NCBI GenBank assembly: GCA_947625425.1
Contig: CANQOH010000031.1
Coordinates: forward strand, 1 to 16,519
Direction of reading: 5' to 3'
DNA length: 16,519 bases
Source: an uncultured Bacilli bacterium
GTDB taxonomy: Bacteria; Bacillota_I; Bacilli_A; RF39; UBA660
Positions 1 to 6,642 of this stretch are shown here, piece after piece; the stretch's first letter is position 1, and every line of letters starts with the position of its first letter. The notes beneath the pieces were generated by a model. It saw nothing but the letters and a program-made list of their open reading frames with translations. It was not told the DNA's origin and made no database searches. The position numbers were made by a program, and so were the translations under genes.

Positions 1-13
1 CAAAGATCATTTT

Positions 14-34
14 TGCAACTTTTTCCGTGTTGCA
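14..34 (-). other. Short 5'-leader hairpin of the leftward transcript
   Basis: TGCAAC (14-19) and GTTGCA (29-34) form a perfect 6-bp stem around a 9-nt loop. It lies exactly at the predicted 5' end of the transcript made by the promoter at 40-69. It has no U-tract, so it is not a terminator. A protective or processing stem in a pre-rRNA leader is a reasonable guess. Confidence 0.4.
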
Positions 35-39
35 TTAGT

Positions 40-69
40 AATATACCAAATCATAATTCCTTTTGTCAA
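40..69 (-). promoter_or_regulatory. Strong leftward promoter (TTGACA, TGG-extended TATATT), probably for an rRNA operon
   Basis: On the minus strand a perfect TTGACA -35 box (64-69) is followed by an 18-nt spacer and TATATT (40-45), preceded by the extended -10 TGG (46-48). Transcription would start near 33-34 and leave the window to the left. The leader contains a small hairpin and then TGATCTTTG at the window edge. That string resembles the CTTTGAAAACT leader seen before 16S rRNA in many Firmicutes, so an rRNA operon is inferred. The rRNA itself is not visible. Confidence 0.7.
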
Positions 70-143
70 CTTTTTTTGACATTTTTTTAAAAAAGTTTCT
101 TGACTTGACAAGATATTATAATTTCGGCATTTATTTTTTGATG

Positions 144-195
144 TTTACACTTTTTCGCAAACATCTTTTCAAGTATATAACAAAAAAAGTGTAAA
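144..195. repeat. Inverted repeat TTTACACTTTTT / AAAAAGTGTAAA
   Basis: Two perfect 12-bp arms (144-155 and 184-195) are separated by 28 bp. A second 7-bp inverted repeat, GATGTTT / AAACATC (140-146 and 159-165), is nested over the left arm. The arms overlap the possible upstream promoter at 172-200. There is no U-tract on the minus strand after the structure, so an operator or alternative RNA fold is more likely than a terminator. Function is unknown. Confidence 0.5.
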
Positions 196-200
196 TGCAA
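172..200 (-). promoter_or_regulatory. Possible upstream tandem promoter (P1) for the leftward transcript
   Basis: On the minus strand TTGCAT (195-200) and TATACT (172-177) are separated by exactly 17 nt. It lies about 130 nt upstream of the stronger promoter at 40-69. Tandem P1/P2 promoters are common in front of rRNA operons, which supports the reading. The -35 box is imperfect and the region is AT-rich, so chance is possible. Confidence 0.4.
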
Positions 201-209
201 TAAAAAAAT

Positions 210-231
210 AAAAAAATCTTAAAATTTTTTT
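210..231 (-). terminator. Weak all-AT hairpin at the end of the nucleotidase gene
   Basis: AAAAAAAT (210-217) and ATTTTTTT (224-231) can pair as an 8-bp stem made only of A-U pairs, with the TAA stop in the loop. Further T-rich sequence follows on the minus strand. With no G-C pair the stem would be weak, so efficient termination here is uncertain. Confidence 0.35.
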
Positions 232-752
232 ATTTCTTCATATATTTTATAGTATTTGTCTACTATACCTGGAGTGAAAGGACCAGTTTCAGCTCTTTTT
301 TGTTCGATTAAATATGTAAGTTCTGATTTTAAAATCTTATCTAGTTCTTCGGTATAATGCATCGTCTTTCGATGATAGTTATATTCATTACGATCTAGAA
401 TTCTAAAGCCACCATCAGGAAATACTCTTAAGTCTAAATCATAATCAATATATTTTACTGATTTACCATCTATCATATATGGGGATGCAATATTACAATA
501 ATAAAATAAACCATACTTTTTTAATTGACCAATTATATTAAACCAGTGATTTTTATAAAAGAATAAAACGGCTGGTTCATTTGTTAAATGGCTACGACCA
601 TCTTTTTCGGTGATTCTGGTTCTTCCATTGCCACAGACTAAGTAGTCAGGTGTATTTTCTAGAACTATGGCTTCATCAGAAGTATGTTCTAGAGTACCAT
701 CATGTTTATAACAATAAATTTTTAGTCTGTCTCCAACTTTTAATTTATCCAT
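219..752 (-). CDS. ygaC: Nucleoside tri-/diphosphatase (YgaC/Ntdp family, DUF402/UPF0374)
   Basis: This 177-residue protein closely resembles B. subtilis YgaC in length (about 176 aa) and motif order. It has an opening GDRLKIYCYKHDG segment, a TRITEKDGR motif (45-53), EPAVLFF..HWFNIIG (59-75), YYCNIASPY (84-92), the acidic signature YIDYDLDLRVFPDG (101-114) and a late KRAETGPFTP segment. Family members are metal-dependent cytosolic phosphatases that hydrolyse NTPs and NDPs. The acidic YIDYDLDLRV cluster supplies metal-binding residues in that family. It appears monocistronic, with its own promoter at 774-802. The Shine-Dalgarno region (GCGGGA) is weak compared with its neighbours, although the ATG at 752 fits the family N-terminus. 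There is no signal peptide or membrane segment. Confidence 0.9.
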   Translation of the reverse strand: MDKLKVGDRLKIYCYKHDGTLEHTSDEAIVLENTPDYLVCGNGRTRITEKDGRSHLTNEPAVLFFYKNHWFNIIGQLKKYGLFYYCNIASPYMIDGKSVKYIDYDLDLRVFPDGGFRILDRNEYNYHRKTMHYTEELDKILKSELTYLIEQKRAETGPFTPGIVDKYYKIYEEIKKF

Positions 753-773
753 AATATCCCGCTTTCGCTACCA

Positions 774-802
774 ATTATATAATATTTTTTGAAAAATAAC
801 AA
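774..802 (-). promoter_or_regulatory. Promoter of the ygaC-like gene
   Basis: On the minus strand TTGTTA (797-802) and TATAAT (774-779) are 17 nt apart. The -10 box ends 22 nt before the ATG at 752. The -35 box lies at the foot of the terminator hairpin of the preceding protease gene, so terminator and promoter abut. Confidence 0.65.
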
Positions 803-830
803 ACAAAGACACTTTAAAGTGTCTTTTGTT
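801..830 (-). terminator. Intrinsic terminator of the S41 protease gene
   Basis: A perfect palindrome (805-826) with arms AAAGACACTTT / AAAGTGTCTTT is extended at its base by AAAC / GTTT pairing with one bulge. On the minus strand a T-rich stretch (TTTGTTTGTTATTTTTC) follows. The first base of the structure touches the TAA stop of the protease gene (830-832). Confidence 0.75.
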
Positions 831-2170
831 TATTTTAATAATTCAATAGCTTTATCTAATTGTTTATCATAAATAGTATTATTTTTATATTCAATATCTA
901 TTTCATAATCAGGGGTTATTCCTATTTCATCGATACATTCACCATTTGGTCTTAACCATTTAGCAGAGGTATATTTCATCATAGTATCACCATATTTCAT
1001 AGTCTTTTGAACTTTACCTTTACCATAAGTTTTGGTACCAACTATTGTTGCACCATAACTATCTTTAAGAGCGGCGGTTACTATTTCAGAAGATGAAGCA
1101 GTACCATTATTTACTAAAACTACTATTTTATAATTTCTTTTTTCATCAGTTGTATCTTTAATAGCGGTTGTTTCATTTTTATTTTCTAAAGAATAAATAA
1201 CTTTATCTTTTTCAAGGAATAAACTAGCTATATCACGAGCAGAGTTTAAATAACCACCACTATTATTACGAAGATCAATTATTAAAGAATCAATCTTTTC
1301 TTCATCTTCAAGTTTATGTAAGCTTTCTTGGAATTCATCATATGATTTATCGGAAAAAGCACTTAAAGTTAAGTAACCGATATTGTGATTATTCATTTTA
1401 ATAGTTTCGGTTGCAGTTACAGGGATGGTTACTTTAGAGCGTTCAATATTGAAAGTCATTTCTTTATTTTTACGTTTAACAACTATCTCATTAGTTTCTT
1501 TCTTATTATTAGCGATTAAATCAGAAATGATTTCAAAATTTTCACTATCTATAGTTTCGCCATTTACTTTAATTATTTCATCATTAACTTTAAGACCTGC
1601 TTCAGCGGCTGGAGAGTTATCATAAACACGATAAACAATATTACCTACAGATATAATACCTATACCTTCATAAGTACTATCTAACATTCCTGATAGAGCA
1701 TCAGTTTCATCTTTATTTAAGTAGATTGAATAATTATCTTCTAAATAATCTAGCATACCAGATATAGCAGCTTCGACCATTCCCTTTTTATCAACTTCTT
1801 CATAATAATTATCAACAATCTCTGAATAGGTATTTAAAAATTCATTGATATTTTCGTCAGTGATTTGTTGTTTATTAACATTAGAATGTTTATATTGATA
1901 ATTTAGAATGAAACCAGTTAGAACACATGAAACAATAGATGTTAAGACGACGATAATTAAAATGTCTAGAATATCTAATCTAAATTTACCATCTTTGAAT
2001 TTTTTTTCTTTTTTAGGTTCGACAGATTTATTTAATAAAGATTTATTTTTAGGATTATCTTTCTTTTTAGTTGTTTTTTTATTAGTTTGAACCTTGTAAT
2101 TATTTTTATTTGTTGACTTAGTTTTTTTCTTGTTGGTTTTTATTTTTTGTTCTTTGTTTTCTTTTTCCAT
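830..2170 (-). CDS. Membrane-anchored S41 C-terminal processing peptidase with PDZ domain (CtpA/CtpB type)
   Basis: The 446-residue protein has four parts in order: a Lys/Asn/Thr-rich cytoplasmic tail (1-63), one membrane segment (about 66-90), a PDZ domain (about 165-235, with GIGIISVGN and SPAAEAGLKVNDEIIKVNG), and an S41 catalytic domain (about 255-425). The active site is intact. NNGTASSSEI places the Ser nucleophile at 359, TYGKGKVQ gives Lys384 and Gln388, and the 25-residue Ser-Lys and 4-residue Lys-Gln spacings match CtpB. LIIDLRNNSGGYL is the usual substrate-cradle strand. The protease should act outside the membrane on exported proteins or regulators. The ATG at 2170 has a strong AAGGTGA site. 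It is a single-gene unit ended by the hairpin at 801-830. The long polycationic tail is unusual for the family. Confidence 0.93.
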   Translation of the reverse strand: MEKENKEQKIKTNKKKTKSTNKNNYKVQTNKKTTKKKDNPKNKSLLNKSVEPKKEKKFKDGKFRLDILDILIIVVLTSIVSCVLTGFILNYQYKHSNVNKQQITDENINEFLNTYSEIVDNYYEEVDKKGMVEAAISGMLDYLEDNYSIYLNKDETDALSGMLDSTYEGIGIISVGNIVYRVYDNSPAAEAGLKVNDEIIKVNGETIDSENFEIISDLIANNKKETNEIVVKRKNKEMTFNIERSKVTIPVTATETIKMNNHNIGYLTLSAFSDKSYDEFQESLHKLEDEEKIDSLIIDLRNNSGGYLNSARDIASLFLEKDKVIYSLENKNETTAIKDTTDEKRNYKIVVLVNNGTASSSEIVTAALKDSYGATIVGTKTYGKGKVQKTMKYGDTMMKYTSAKWLRPNGECIDEIGITPDYEIDIEYKNNTIYDKQLDKAIELLK

Positions 2171-2204
2171 AAAGTCACCTTCTATCTAAAATAATAACAT
2201 AATA

Positions 2205-2238
2205 AAAAAAAGTATGATACTAAAATCAAACTTTTTTT
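2205..2238 (-). terminator. Intrinsic terminator after the unknown single-pass protein gene
   Basis: AAAAAAAG (2205-2212) pairs with CTTTTTTT (2231-2238). The stem continues inward through TATGAT / ATCAAA with one mismatch, around a loop of about 6 nt. Runs of A and T on both sides let it work in either direction. It begins 8 nt after the TAA of the gene at 2246-2872 and lies 35 nt upstream of the protease start. Confidence 0.65.
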
Positions 2239-2245
2239 ATAATTA

Positions 2246-2872
2246 TTATTTATCTTCTTCGTCTTCTTTGATATCTAATTCTTTTTTCATTGCATCAATA
2301 TCTGTAATATATTTAGAAATTTCTAACTTACCTGATTTTTTATTTTTCTTAATTTTTAATAAAGTTTTATCACCAAGTTTAATTTCTGCTAAAGTTTTAG
2401 CTTTAGTATTTTCATTTTCTTTATCATAATAAGAGCTATTTAATTCATTTGATAAATCAACTGTGTATAAATGAAGTTTTTTATCATCTTCTTTTGTAGA
2501 ATAATCAGAAACGATACTAGCCATATCACCTAAATATTCACCTTCTGATTGATTATAAATTATTACATAGTATTCATCATATGGACGATTAAGTATTTGC
2601 CCCATAATAGCTACATCGTAATTAACTTCACCTTCAGTAACATCTTCAACTTTTGGTTCATCTTTTTTAAATAAGTCTTTAGATACGAATGCTCTTGTGA
2701 ATAAATAAATTGCTCCGACACAAAGTAATACAACAATAATAACAATTATGAATTTTTTTACTTCTGCTTGTTCAGTAGTTTCAAATTTAATCTTATTATT
2801 TCTTTTTACTTTTTTTACTTTATCAGTTTTAGCAACTGTTTTTTTCTTTGATACTTTTTCCTTTTTTTCCAT
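2246..2872 (-). CDS. Unknown single-pass membrane protein, possible thioredoxin-like domain without CxxC
   Basis: I do not recognise a named family. The 208 residues comprise a strongly basic cytoplasmic tail (1-40, many KK pairs), one membrane helix (about 41-58), an acidic linker, and an extracytoplasmic domain (about 84-200). That domain has the order YYVIIYN (101-107), helix, LHLYTVDLSNELN (133-145), TLAEIKLGDKTLLKIKKNKKSG (160-181) and a final helix. This layout recalls the beta-alpha-beta...TLI-x-GK plan of thioredoxin-like proteins. The place where CxxC would follow the first strand reads NQSEGEYL, so there is no redox pair. The only Cys is in the membrane helix. The fold is inference. 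The start at 2872 has a strong AAGGTGG site, with its own promoter at 2891-2918 and terminator at 2205-2238, so it is monocistronic. Confidence 0.75.
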   Translation of the reverse strand: MEKKEKVSKKKTVAKTDKVKKVKRNNKIKFETTEQAEVKKFIIVIIVVLLCVGAIYLFTRAFVSKDLFKKDEPKVEDVTEGEVNYDVAIMGQILNRPYDEYYVIIYNQSEGEYLGDMASIVSDYSTKEDDKKLHLYTVDLSNELNSSYYDKENENTKAKTLAEIKLGDKTLLKIKKNKKSGKLEISKYITDIDAMKKELDIKEDEEDK

Positions 2873-2890
2873 TTAAACCACCTTGTCTCA

Positions 2891-2918
2891 ATTATAACAC
2901 ATTTAGTAACTAAAGCAA
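2891..2918 (-). promoter_or_regulatory. Promoter of the unknown single-pass protein gene
   Basis: On the minus strand TTGCTT (2913-2918) and a perfect TATAAT (2891-2896) are 16 nt apart. The -10 box lies 18 nt upstream of the ATG at 2872, giving a very short leader that carries the AAGGTGG ribosome site. Confidence 0.7.
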
Positions 2919-2971
2919 ATAAATGTTGGAATTACATAGTTATAATGGTTTCTATTATAATTATTTATTCA

Positions 2972-4009
2972 TTATTTTTCAACTAGATTTGTAACATTTA
3001 GAGAATCGGCGATAGATAATAATTCGGCTTGGCTTAAATCATTACTTGCTAAATAGTAATCAACATTGTTAGCAGACCAAGATAAGGAGTTAGTACTTAG
3101 AGCACCAATTGTATTACTTAGCATTGTTGGATCACCATAGACAGGAATTATTTCTAATTCATCATAGACCTTACTAGATTCTTCAATAATAACAAAGTTC
3201 TTATCACCATTGAAAGTTAGAATTACTCTTTCACCATTTTCAGTATTAACTGTTTCTTTATCTTTTAAATAGGTATTGGCTGGGACATATAAAGGATAGA
3301 TTATATCTTTTAAAGCTGATGTTTCTTCATCGGTATTAGTTTCAGTATTACTTTCACTATTAGAATTATCAACATCTGTATTACAACAATTTTCTTCAAC
3401 TAAATTATCAATACTAAAATCTTCTTCTTTTAGATTAGCTTTATAATCGATATTATTAAAATCAACTTTTAAAGATACTATGTCTTCATCATCGTAGACA
3501 CTAACATTTTTTAAATTCATATTTTTATCAAAATACATTTTTTCATATTTTAAATTGGCATTGTTTGGATAATTAACATCAACGATTAAGGAATAACCTT
3601 CATCTTCTTTATTAAATTCAATATTTTCATCATTATCAAGATCTTTAACTAAAGAATTTAAAATATATGATTGACTACTATTATATGGCCATTCACTAAC
3701 AAATTTATAACTCTTATTTAAACTAGGAGTTACAACATAGACTTCATCATTATTACGTAAGATGATTTGTTCATGATTACTTAAAGTATTAACCATATCT
3801 ACTTTAAAATAATCATCATCCATATATGATACTTTGATATCGTATTCAAATGTATCTTCAGCATTGTAGATTTCCATTTTACTTTCAACAGTATAGGATT
3901 TAGCACTTTCAACATCATTTTTGAAATGTTTAATTAATTTATCCTTATCAACTTTACCACACCCTGTTAATAATAAAAGACTTATAAACAGCAAAAAAAT
4001 TCTTTTCAT
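2972..4009 (-). CDS. Lipoprotein with LolA-like domain and C-terminal DUF4367-like domain
   Basis: The 345-residue protein begins with a lipoprotein signal peptide. MKR is followed by a hydrophobic core and the lipobox LLTGC, giving Cys17 as the lipidated residue. Residues 25-205 form a beta-rich LolA/MucB-like domain typical of Firmicutes COG2834 lipoproteins: SYTVESKMEIY, then VYVVTPSLNKSYKF, then MYFDKNMNLKNVSVYD and VDFNNIDYK. A Ser/Asn/Thr/Glu-rich linker (about 206-232) leads to a domain at 235-342 (YPLYVPANTYLKD, W311, DYYLASNDLSQAELLSIADSL) that looks like DUF4367. It would sit on the outer face of the cytoplasmic membrane; Gram-positive relatives have no Lol pathway, so its ligand is unknown. 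The ATG at 4009 has an AAGGTTGG site. It diverges from the DUF378 gene. No clear terminator follows; an AT-only hairpin near 2937-2963 lacks a U-tract. Confidence 0.8.
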   Translation of the reverse strand: MKRIFLLFISLLLLTGCGKVDKDKLIKHFKNDVESAKSYTVESKMEIYNAEDTFEYDIKVSYMDDDYFKVDMVNTLSNHEQIILRNNDEVYVVTPSLNKSYKFVSEWPYNSSQSYILNSLVKDLDNDENIEFNKEDEGYSLIVDVNYPNNANLKYEKMYFDKNMNLKNVSVYDDEDIVSLKVDFNNIDYKANLKEEDFSIDNLVEENCCNTDVDNSNSESNTETNTDEETSALKDIIYPLYVPANTYLKDKETVNTENGERVILTFNGDKNFVIIEESSKVYDELEIIPVYGDPTMLSNTIGALSTNSLSWSANNVDYYLASNDLSQAELLSIADSLNVTNLVEK

Positions 4010-4112
4010 AACACCAACCTTTTCTAATTAATAATATTATTGAAATTAATAAATATTCATACATAAATATTTTATATTCGTTAATACTATAAGTAGAAAA
4101 GGAAGGTTTTAT

Positions 4113-4313
4113 ATGGAAATTATAAAGAAAATAGCTCTTGCTTTAACAATAGTTGGAGCTTTAAACTGGGGCTTAATTGGTATTTTTAACATTAATTTAG
4201 TTACTTTACTAATTAAAAGCACAATGATTAATAATCTTATCTATATTATTATAGGTATTGCTTCATTAATAAGTATTGCTTATTTTTTCGAAGAAAAAAT
4301 GACTCATGAATAA
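4113..4313 (+). CDS. Small DUF378 family membrane protein (YuzA-like)
   Basis: The 66-residue protein has two membrane helices (about 4-24 and 41-58). The first contains the family signature LTIVGALNWGLIGIFN, and the second YIIIGIASLISIAYFF. This is the typical size and layout of the DUF378/YuzA family, whose function is unknown. The ATG at 4113 follows a GGAAGG site (4101-4106). It is one of only two plus-strand genes here and is transcribed divergently from the lipoprotein gene across a 103-bp gap. No convincing -35/-10 pair stands out there; TTGAAA at 4040-4045 is a weak candidate. The last codons lie within the terminator hairpin at 4296-4324. Confidence 0.85.
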   Translation: MEIIKKIALALTIVGALNWGLIGIFNINLVTLLIKSTMINNLIYIIIGIASLISIAYFFEEKMTHE

Positions 4314-4324
4314 TGAGTCATTTT
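4296..4324. terminator. Bidirectional terminator between the DUF378 gene and cdaR
   Basis: A perfect 12-bp stem AAAATGACTCAT / ATGAGTCATTTT (4296-4307 and 4313-4324) has a 5-nt loop. TTTTATTTTTT follows on the plus strand and a T-run on the minus strand. The stem contains the last codons and part of the TAA of the DUF378 gene, and it begins 5 nt beyond the stop of cdaR. It serves both convergent genes. Confidence 0.9.
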
Positions 4325-4329
4325 ATTTT

Positions 4330-5721
4330 TTAGGAATTAGTTAAGATTATATCAACTTTTTTAGTAACGATATATTGTAATCTTGAATCAGTTCCTTCAA
4401 CCATTACATCAACAGTATAACGGCCGGCTGTTTTACCAGTTAAGTCAACGTATGCGGTTATTTCATTTGAATTTTCATCAATAGCATTGATTACTGATTC
4501 AACACCAATTATTTGAATTTCAACGTATTTGTCTTCTTCATTAGCTAATTGAGCTGTTAAGCCATTAGGAACATTTCGTGATGAGATACCTTCTAGACGA
4601 AGCGTACGTTGTTTAGCATCACCGAAGTTCAAGACAATGCTTACTGATTCATCACCAATACTTCTGACACCAGAAGGTTTTGGTAATGTAACATTTGAGG
4701 TCTTAGAACCATTGTTACCTTGTTTATCAACATCAATTGTAACAGCTATTTCATTAATGTTTTCTAGTGATTCTTCACTACCATAAATTGTGGTTTCAAA
4801 ATCATTAGCATTTGTTCCATTAATAGTTATTGATGAGATAGCTTTACCTTCGACTAAGCTACCAGTTGTATGAATTCTTACTGGAACACGTTTAGAGAAT
4901 GAATCTAATTCAACTTTAGCAGAAATGTTTGTAGCAACAATTTCAACATTATCAATAATGCGTCCATCACTACCATAGGCTACTAAATTTAAGTTATCAA
5001 TATTATATGAACCAGCTTTAGTAAAATCTTCATTACTTAAATCGATTAAAGCTTTGATTGTAGCTATCTTATCTAAAGTATCTTGTGATCCTCTTACGAT
5101 AACATCTGATTTTGATAAGGTAACTGATTTAACACTTAATTTAGGATCTAGAGCATCTTGATTTAATAAGTCATATGAGATAGTTTTATTATCACTGACT
5201 TTTTCTTTAATAATTACTGATACGTAACCAGGATCTATTTTATATTCAAGATTCTTGATTGGTTTATTGTATGATAATTTAACTCTTACTGGTTCATCAC
5301 TTGCGTGATAATCATTTAAGTCTAGAACAACTTCTTTATCACCTAGTTGACGAGCTAAATATAATTGATTTTTCTTACCGATTAAAGTTACATCAACGGT
5401 TTCAGGAATACCTTCAATGACATAAGCACTACTATTGTATTGAACTTTAACAGGAATTCCCGTTAATATTTCAGCATCTTTATTTACTAGTAATGATGAT
5501 TGTGAATCAACAAACCAGAAAAGAATTATGGCAAAAATTAAAGAAATATAGATTAACATATTAGGTTTGTTTAGAAGTTTTTCTAATTTACTTCCTTTAC
5601 CTAATTTATTACCAATTTTATAAACAACTGTACTAATTGGGGTAATAAGAATTTTATCTAGAAATTTATATATTCCTTTGAAGATACTTTGAAAGGCATT
5701 GACTAGTTTGTTATTTTTCAT
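4330..5721 (-). CDS. cdaR: CdaR, YbbR-domain regulator of diadenylate cyclase CdaA
   Basis: The 463-residue protein has a cytoplasmic N-terminus (1-54), one membrane helix (about 55-71, ending FWFVDSQ), and four extracytoplasmic YbbR repeats at about 87-174, 180-272, 278-366 and 374-460. The repeats carry the usual IPVKVQY, VPVRIHTTG and VxVxLxG strands. In Firmicutes CdaR binds CdaA in the membrane and modulates c-di-AMP synthesis. I chose the ATG at 5721 because AAGGTG (5728-5733) is 6 nt upstream. A longer in-frame start at 5757 would add 12 residues but has no ribosome site and lies deep in cdaA. The gene overlaps the end of cdaA by 11 nt, implying translational coupling. A strong terminator follows at 4296-4324, so glmM, the usual third gene, is not part of this operon. 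Confidence 0.93.
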   Translation of the reverse strand: MKNNKLVNAFQSIFKGIYKFLDKILITPISTVVYKIGNKLGKGSKLEKLLNKPNMLIYISLIFAIILFWFVDSQSSLLVNKDAEILTGIPVKVQYNSSAYVIEGIPETVDVTLIGKKNQLYLARQLGDKEVVLDLNDYHASDEPVRVKLSYNKPIKNLEYKIDPGYVSVIIKEKVSDNKTISYDLLNQDALDPKLSVKSVTLSKSDVIVRGSQDTLDKIATIKALIDLSNEDFTKAGSYNIDNLNLVAYGSDGRIIDNVEIVATNISAKVELDSFSKRVPVRIHTTGSLVEGKAISSITINGTNANDFETTIYGSEESLENINEIAVTIDVDKQGNNGSKTSNVTLPKPSGVRSIGDESVSIVLNFGDAKQRTLRLEGISSRNVPNGLTAQLANEEDKYVEIQIIGVESVINAIDENSNEITAYVDLTGKTAGRYTVDVMVEGTDSRLQYIVTKKVDIILTNS

Positions 5722-6550
5722 CAGTTTCACCTTCACTTTCAGCACCATCGGCATCATAGAAGATTTCTGTCTTTGGTTTTAGTTCTTCTACAAGCATCAT
5801 TCTAAATTCATCTAAACTTAAGTTATAATGAATTTCATGATCTACAGCAATACTTATTTTACCTGTTTCTTCAGAAACAATTAAAGCGACAGCATCACTT
5901 TCTTCAGCAATACCTAAAGCTGCTCTATGACGAGTACCTAATTTTTTATTTAAATTTGGATCCATACTTGTTTTAAAGACAGCACCAGCACATGTTATTT
6001 TATCTCCTTGAATAATTACACCACCATCATGAAGTGGGCTATTTGGAAAGAAAATAGTACCTAATAAAGGACTAGTTAAGTCAGCATATACTTTAGTTGC
6101 TGGAGCAATATATTCTTGTAATGAGACATCTCTTTCAATAACAATTAAAGCACCTATTTTATTCTTACGTAAGTAATCAATCGCATCCATTATTTCATAA
6201 ACGACACGTTCTCTTTCTTCGACAGTAAGAATTTTGTGACGACCTAAAAGTTTAGTACGACCAATTGATTCTAGGAAGTTTCTGATTTCTGGTTGGAATA
6301 GAATGATAACGGCAATTGGCCCCCAATCGAAGACATAAGTTAAAATATAACCTACAGTATATAAGTTTAATAAATCACTAAGAATTTTAACAGCTAAAAC
6401 AATAATAACTCCTTTAACTATTAAATGCATTTTGACATTATTTTTAGCATTTTTTAATATATAATACGCCATACACCATACTACGCATATGTCGATAAGT
6501 TTTGTAATTACAGACCATATAGGAATTGACCACACAGAAGATAAATTCAT
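5711..6550 (-). CDS. cdaA: CdaA, membrane diadenylate cyclase (c-di-AMP synthase)
   Basis: The 279-residue protein has three N-terminal membrane helices (about 12-31, 42-60 and 66-86) and a cytoplasmic DAC (DisA_N) domain (about 105-255). It condenses two ATP into cyclic di-AMP, which controls potassium uptake, osmolyte balance and wall homeostasis. Visible motifs are GRTKLLGRHK, GALIVIERD (133-141), FPNSPLHDGGVII (168-180) and GTRHRAALG (205-213). The RHR motif (207-209) is intact. The usual DGA motif reads DGG (175-177), a conservative change. A short acidic tail (DADGAESEGETDEK) ends the protein. The start at 6550 has a near-perfect GGAGGA site, and the promoter is at 6581-6610. cdaR follows with an 11-nt overlap. 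No ydaO-type riboswitch is seen in the short leader. Confidence 0.96.
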   Translation of the reverse strand: MNLSSVWSIPIWSVITKLIDICVVWCMAYYILKNAKNNVKMHLIVKGVIIVLAVKILSDLLNLYTVGYILTYVFDWGPIAVIILFQPEIRNFLESIGRTKLLGRHKILTVEERERVVYEIMDAIDYLRKNKIGALIVIERDVSLQEYIAPATKVYADLTSPLLGTIFFPNSPLHDGGVIIQGDKITCAGAVFKTSMDPNLNKKLGTRHRAALGIAEESDAVALIVSEETGKISIAVDHEIHYNLSLDEFRMMLVEELKPKTEIFYDADGAESEGETDEK

Positions 6551-6580
6551 TTTTTATCTTTCCTCCTCTTTACGATATTT

Positions 6581-6610
6581 ATTATATCAAATATTAAGAC
6601 TAAAAAACAA
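6581..6610 (-). promoter_or_regulatory. Promoter of the cdaA-cdaR operon
   Basis: On the minus strand TTGTTT (6605-6610) is followed by an 18-nt spacer ending in TGA and a perfect TATAAT (6581-6586), giving an extended -10 element. It lies 31 nt upstream of the cdaA ATG. The GAGGAGG ribosome site sits between. Confidence 0.75.
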
Positions 6611-6621
6611 CCCAAATAGAA

Positions 6622-6642
6622 AAGAACTTTTTATAAGTTCTT
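6622..6642 (-). terminator. Terminator of the rnr-smpB-amidase-DUF3048 operon
   Basis: AAGAACTT (6622-6629) and AAGTTCTT (6635-6642) make a perfect 8-bp stem with a 5-nt loop, directly abutting the TAG stop at 6643-6645. A moderately T-rich tail (TTCTATTT) follows on the minus strand. The cdaA promoter begins about 12 nt farther on. Confidence 0.7.

Noticed and set aside
1425..1625. Plus-strand open frames inside the S41 protease and other genes (also 1908-2090, 2214-2429, 6838-7062, 7481-7720, 11637-11924)
   Set aside because: All are antisense to well-supported genes or their flanks, have no ribosome site and give hydrophobic or low-complexity peptides expected from AT-rich antisense reading.
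2937..2963. AT-only inverted repeat after the lipoprotein gene, considered as a terminator
   Set aside because: The arms pair with one wobble, but there is no G-C pair of weight and no U-tract on the minus strand, so it is not listed as a terminator.
5722..5757. Upstream ATG giving CdaR 12 extra residues
   Set aside because: No ribosome site precedes it, while AAGGTG is ideally spaced for the ATG at 5721.
6551..6642. Possible c-di-AMP (ydaO) riboswitch upstream of cdaA
   Set aside because: The leader after the promoter is only about 25 nt and there is no conserved aptamer; the only hairpin is the terminator of the preceding operon.
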